From Setophaga petechia (Eukaryota > Chordata > Aves > Passeriformes > Parulidae): 64,000 bases of DNA. Below the pieces are notes generated by a model. The model made no database searches. It saw only the letters and a program-made list of their open reading frames with translations, and was not told where the DNA came from. Shown piece by piece: positions 60,150 through 64,000 of the stretch. Both the position numbers and the translations under genes were made by a program. Each line of letters begins with the position of its first letter. Within the stretch, counting starts at the first letter, position 1. The DNA is taken from contig JANCRA010000065.1 in assembly GCA_024362935.1 (NCBI GenBank), forward strand, positions 1,860,001 to 1,924,000, in the 5' to 3' direction.

Positions 60150-61925
60150 ATGGGAGGGTGTAATAGTAAAAAAACAGGCAAGAGACTAAGGAATATACCT
60201 CTCGGTAGCCCCTTAGGGGAACTGTTAGAAAAATGGGATTTGATAGAGGACACAAAGGGATTAGATAAGATAAAGATGATCCACTACTGTGTAGAAGTCT
60301 GGCCAGAATTAGAAATGCAAGGAGGATGGCCTTGGTGTGGGACAAGAGACAAGTGGATATGTCAGCAACTGAGTAATTATCTGACAGCTCGAGGAGATAC
60401 TGATCCTGAGCAATTACTGTATGTAGATTGCTGGTTAAAGAGTGCTATTGAAGACAAAGAAGTACGAATTTGTAAAGTGCAGAAGAAAAAAGATGGGAAT
60501 GAAGGAGGGGAGGCTGGAATTGGTAAAAGATGGGACCCCCTAGATTATTTGCCTCCTGCTGCGCCTCCACCTTACAATCCTCTTGCTCAGGCACCTCAGA
60601 TGGCAGGCCCAGTTCTTCCCCCGGCTGCCATCCCATTACCGCCCCCTCAAATTCCTCCTTCTACTCCTTCTGCAACACCACAAGTGACTACTCCACCTGC
60701 TGCATTCTCCACCCCTTCTCTAACTCCGCCTAATAACTCTTTTCCCCCTGCTATCGCTGTCCCTTTACCTCCTCCTAGTTGGGATACAAATGCCTCCTTG
60801 TCCGGTACACCTGCTGATCTGCAGAAAGTTCAGGGTAACCCGGATATCCCTCAAACTAGTTTGGCATCTGAAGATGGGCCTTACTGTGGTACCAGATCCA
60901 AGACCTCTAAGGCAGAGAGACTTTTTCCCCTCAGAGAAGTTCCTATGGGAGGAGCAGTGGGAGGTGTTGGCTTTGTGAATGCTCCTCTAACAGCTTCTGA
61001 AGTGAGGGGATTTAAGAAAGAGTTGGGGCATTTAGTTGAGGACCCAGTGGGCATAGCCAACCAAGTGGATCAATTCTTAGGTCCAAATATCTACACTTGG
61101 GGGGAGATGAATTCTATTTTAAATATATTATTCTCCTCAGAAGAGGTACAGATGATTAGGGCGGCTGGCATAAGACTTTGGGAGAGAGATAACCTTCCAG
61201 GACCCCAGGTGCAATCCGGTGAACAAAAATTGCCCCTAACAGATCCCAACTGGAACCCTAACCAGGAGGAGGGGAGGAAGGCCATGATGGAATATAGATC
61301 TTTAATGATTCGGGGGATCAAAGAGTCAGTTCCCAAAGGAACTAATACCAAATTGGCATTTGAGGGTACACAAGAAAAGGATGAAACTCCTGCTGCTTGG
61401 CTTAATCGCCTAAAGCGGAACTTCCAGTTATACTCTAGAATAGACCGAGACACCACAGAAGGTCAAATGCTACTGAAAGTCCAATTTGTTACCAAATCTT
61501 GGCCAGATATACGGAGGAAACTGGAAAAGATTGAAGAATGGCAAAACAAAGACATTAATGAGTTATTAAGGGAGGCATTGAAGGTGTATTTAAGGAGGGA
61601 CGAAGAAAAGGCAAAGGCCAAAGCTAGAATCATGGTCGCTGTGGCTAGAGAAAGCGGGGGAGCAAGCAATTCTATACCACGATCCAAGGTAGTAAAAGAA
61701 AGTGTGGGGTGGGTGGGTCCACCGCCAGGAGGAGGCAAAGATAGGCCTCTTAGGCAGTCAGGTACAAGAGAAATGGAGAGACCTCAAACCTCTATGAGTG
61801 AAAAGCGCTGCTCTTATTGTGAAGAAGCAGGACACATCAGGAGGTTTTGTAAGAAGCTCAGTCTCGATGTGGCAATAGCCAGGGAACAAGATAACTTAGA
61901 AAGAGTTCTTAGAGGTGATGATTAG
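60150..61925 (+). CDS. gag: Gag polyprotein of the gamma-type ERV, open
   Basis: Structural polyprotein of 591 residues. ATG 60150 is chosen because it gives MGGCNSKKTGKR, with the N-terminal glycine needed for myristoylation; the frame also opens from a non-ATG codon at 60135. Domains: matrix (about residues 1-125); a proline-rich p12-like region with a PPPY late-budding motif (LPPAAPPPYNPLAQ, near 60560); capsid with a major homology region around AAWLNRLKRNFQLYSR (about 61400-61440); a charged RRDEEKAKAKA helix; and a nucleocapsid with a single CCHC knuckle CSYCEEAGHIRRFC (61809-61850). A single knuckle and p12-like region are gammaretroviral features, unlike the two-knuckle Gag at 11-13.7 kb. 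It ends at TAG, which may be read through into pro. No internal stop is present. Confidence 0.93.
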   Translation: MGGCNSKKTGKRLRNIPLGSPLGELLEKWDLIEDTKGLDKIKMIHYCVEVWPELEMQGGWPWCGTRDKWICQQLSNYLTARGDTDPEQLLYVDCWLKSAIEDKEVRICKVQKKKDGNEGGEAGIGKRWDPLDYLPPAAPPPYNPLAQAPQMAGPVLPPAAIPLPPPQIPPSTPSATPQVTTPPAAFSTPSLTPPNNSFPPAIAVPLPPPSWDTNASLSGTPADLQKVQGNPDIPQTSLASEDGPYCGTRSKTSKAERLFPLREVPMGGAVGGVGFVNAPLTASEVRGFKKELGHLVEDPVGIANQVDQFLGPNIYTWGEMNSILNILFSSEEVQMIRAAGIRLWERDNLPGPQVQSGEQKLPLTDPNWNPNQEEGRKAMMEYRSLMIRGIKESVPKGTNTKLAFEGTQEKDETPAAWLNRLKRNFQLYSRIDRDTTEGQMLLKVQFVTKSWPDIRRKLEKIEEWQNKDINELLREALKVYLRRDEEKAKAKARIMVAVARESGGASNSIPRSKVVKESVGWVGPPPGGGKDRPLRQSGTREMERPQTSMSEKRCSYCEEAGHIRRFCKKLSLDVAIAREQDNLERVLRGDD

Positions 61926-61950
61926 GGGTGTCAGGGGCTTTACACCTTAG
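61923..61950 (+). promoter_or_regulatory. Gag stop codon in readthrough context
   Basis: TAG followed by GGGTGTCAGGGGCTTTACACC. The protease frame continues in phase after TAG, and the purine-rich downstream GGG...CAGGGG resembles the start of the readthrough pseudoknot known from murine leukaemia virus. Complementary 'cccc/ggggac' blocks downstream could form the stem. Confidence 0.7.
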
Positions 61951-62225
61951 GGGACCCAATGCAACATCTAAAAGAGCCCTTGGTAAACTTTGAAGTGGGC
62001 CCCCTAAATGAAGAATTTGAATTTTTAGTTGATACAGGAGCAGATAAGTCCTGTCTCAACAAAATACCGAAAGGTATGGAAATTGGGAAAAAATTCTGTG
62101 AAGTTTTAGGTGCTGAAGGAAAACCATTTAGAGCATCAGTGATTGAAGATGTAAAAATAATTGCAAACGCAAGAGAGTGGGAAGCTAATTTCATTTATCT
62201 GCCTAAACTAGAAAAAGTTTGTTAG
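61926..62225 (+). pseudogene. pro: Truncated retroviral protease (gamma-type ERV)
   Basis: In phase with gag after its TAG. It shows the aspartic protease active site LVDTGADKSC (near 62028-62055) and about 100 residues in total, then a stop at 62223-62225. It retains the N-terminal half but lacks the rest of pro-pol. The sequence just downstream (LGRDLQVHLG-like frame) belongs to a later part of pol, so a large internal deletion, including reverse transcriptase and RNase H, is inferred between about 62200 and 62300. Confidence 0.75.
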
Positions 62226-62301
62226 GAAGGGATCTGCAAGTTCATTTGGGAGTCGGGATTGTTCCAAGAGAGGGGAGGATGGTAGTATCCCCAGATATGG
62301 A

Positions 62302-63076
62302 ATGGTGAACACTATAGACTCAGACCGAGGCCCACATTTTGTGTCCCGAACATTGCAAAATATAATTGAAGCATTAGGAATAAAATGGAAATTACATACT
62401 CCATGGCATCCCCAGAGTTCTGGGAGAGTAGAGCGGATGAACAAAACTCTCAAAAATGTATTAACTAAATTGATAGAAGAAACAAAAATGAATTGGCTAA
62501 AATGCTTACCCCTAGCGCTTTTGCGCATCAGAACAAGACCTCGGTCTGACATAAGAATTTCACCTTATGAAATGATGTTTGGGCTGCCATTTCTGTTAAC
62601 ACCATATAGCACGGGAGACTATCTAGAAGGGGAAGAAGCTACAAGAAAGTATTTGGAGGTAATTGGAAGAACTCTGGAAAAAGGGATACCTCCCCCAAAC
62701 TTCCCCTCTGGACACAAAGGTTCATAACATTAGCCCAGGAGATTGGGTTTTGATAAAATCGTGGAATGCAGGATCATTAATGCCTAAATTTGAAGGCCCC
62801 TTTCAGGTACTCCTCATCACTAATTCGGCTGTGCGGACCAGGGAAAAAGGTTGGACTCACATTACGAGAATAAAAGGGCCAGTTTCACCCCCAGGTACGG
62901 GACCAGATACGACATCAGCTTCTCCCTCTGGCATTGGGCCAGACACCACACCACTCTCACCTCCGGGCACTGGACAAGAGTCAACCACGTCACAAGTGAA
63001 TTCACCTCAGTATACTGTAATAAAAGGACCAAAAGATTTAAAGTTGACTCTCAGGAGGAAGAGTCAAAAAGACTGA
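62302..63076 (+). pseudogene. pol: Integrase 3' half with frameshift (gamma-type ERV)
   Basis: The first frame (62302-62727) covers the last part of the catalytic core: IDSDRGPHFVS supplies the second catalytic Asp, and HPQSSGRVERMNKTLK the Glu. It then continues through a C-terminal segment. Near 62660-62730 the reading passes to another frame (62663-63076) that holds the SH3-like end (GDWVLIKSWNAG, FEGPFQVLLIT) and a Pro/Thr-rich tail with repeated 'PPGTGPDTT' units. The N-terminal zinc domain and first catalytic Asp are missing. Non-functional. Confidence 0.8.
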
Positions 63077-63390
63077 ACGGTATGGGAAAATAATTGGTAT
63101 TGGAGTTATAACATAGCTTAAGATGTTAAAAATGTTTCAAGACAGTTCTGTATGTAAAATAAGTTTGTGGAAAGTTTAAAATGATAAATAAGCAATTCTA
63201 GCTTCCCCAATTTAAAAAACTCCTAGTTAATCCTCTGCAGAGCACTCCCCTAGGAGAAATCAAAATTAGCAGGAAACAGACCAAGAGGGACTTAGCCAGA
63301 GAAGCAGGTAAAAGGGACTCTAAAGAGCTTGGAAGCTTCTTCTCAGTAAGATTCCCCAAGAGGCAAGGCCGGGTGGGCAGGCTGTGCAAG

Positions 63391-63669
63391 ATGACCCATA
63401 CCGGACTCTTGGGAAGGGTAGTAATGATGGCTCTAATTGCTGGTGGTGCTCTGGGGAGCCCAGGAGAGCCGTGCAGTGAGTGCTACCAACCCCTTCATGA
63501 AGAGAAAGAAGTGAGCTGCTTGCATAGAGTCCACATCAGTCCTAACCCTAATTGTGGTGACCTCTCTCAATTGGTCTTTTATCAGAAAAATAGAATAAAT
63601 TGGATAACACAGAATACTGCCACTTTTAGGCAGTCACTCCTGGGAGAGGGCCCTGTAAGAGAAGCTTGA
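63391..63669 (+). pseudogene. env: Truncated envelope start (gamma-type ERV)
   Basis: ATG 63391 opens a hydrophobic signal-like stretch (GRVVMMALIAGGALG), then a cysteine-containing surface-subunit segment (EPCSECYQPLH, LHRVHISPNPNCGD), and stops at 63667-63669. Further env-like cysteine-bearing frames continue with multiple stops towards the window end. The frame also opens upstream from a non-ATG codon at 63373. Confidence 0.6.
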
Positions 63670-64000
63670 ATGTGCTTTGAATATGATGCTGCTGAAGCAA
63701 GCTCAGTAGATCTGGTAAAAAGAAAAGAAATAGTAAAAAATAGTAAGAAAAATAGTTTGTAACAGGTATTTAGCGGAAAAAAATTTGGGTACTCGGTGGA
63801 TTCCAAGAAGTCTAAATAAATTAGAATCTGTTGAGAAAAGAGACAAGTGTACCCACCATGAAGTACATGAAGCTTATAAGTGTACTGAAAAAAAGGTTAA
63901 CCCCGTTAAGAAAATGAAAGAACTGTGTGAATAACAAAGTTAAATAACCATGATTACCAGAGTGCTCGGGAGATTTTTGATCAGTACAAATTGCAAGTTG
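63670..64000 (+). other. Decayed env-region sequence at window end
   Basis: AT-rich continuation of the provirus with no open frame longer than a few dozen codons. The 3' LTR lies beyond the window. Confidence 0.4.

Larger units (their letters stand above)
58766..64000 (+). mobile_element. Defective gammaretrovirus-type ERV (LTR, gag, pro, partial int, partial env), runs off the window
   Basis: Order: LTR, tRNA-Pro primer site, a leader with a 70-bp tandem duplication, an open gag, a gag stop in readthrough context, a truncated protease, a large deletion removing reverse transcriptase and RNase H, the integrase 3' half with a frameshift, and the start of env with a premature stop. The 3' LTR is not in the window. 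Confidence 0.9.

Overview
The window looks like a piece of a bird genome, most likely a songbird. The evidence is a pair of intact gamma-c/OR14-type olfactory receptor genes, CR1 LINE 3' ends, spliced maestro-HEAT (MROH) genes of the kind amplified in passerines, two-exon C2H2 zinc-finger genes, and three endogenous retroviruses (ERVs). There are no bacterial-style operons. Genes are spliced or are single-exon receptors, and most of the rest is repeat DNA.

Positions 1310-41030 form one large imperfect palindrome. The left arm (about 1310-23920) and right arm (about 27173-41030) flank a spacer of about 3.25 kb. Each arm carries, from outside to inside: a degenerate tandem repeat, an OR14 receptor pointing inward, a CR1 tail, a tandem repeat of roughly 125-133 bp units, an interspersed repeat, a CpG island with a hexanucleotide tract, and an MROH gene of at least 15 coding exons pointing at the spacer. 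Both MROH genes and both receptors are open. The arms are mostly about 94-96% identical by eye, but some MROH exons are far more diverged than the adjacent introns.

The left arm alone contains an 8.4-kb ERV (10701-19097) inserted in the sense direction in an MROH intron. It has nearly identical LTRs, a 6-bp target duplication, a tRNA-Phe-type primer site, open gag, pro, pol and env frames, and two in-frame -1 slippery heptamers. The right arm keeps the empty site. Pol organisation is alpha/betaretrovirus-like, whereas env has gammaretrovirus-type CXXC and CX6CC motifs.

Outside the palindrome (41030-64000) the order is: a broken minus-strand ERV with gag and a tRNA-Lys-type primer site; minisatellites; LTR-like blocks; a repeat with RFX X-box-like motifs; an intact zinc-finger gene (minus strand); more minisatellites; a CpG island; a second zinc-finger gene broken by a small foldback inverted duplication; a second foldback hairpin 0.8 kb further on; and a gamma-type ERV with a tRNA-Pro primer site, a gag stop in readthrough context, a deleted pol and a truncated env running off the end.

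All calls come from reading the sequence. Family names rest on recognised motifs, and identity figures are hand counts over the stated stretches.
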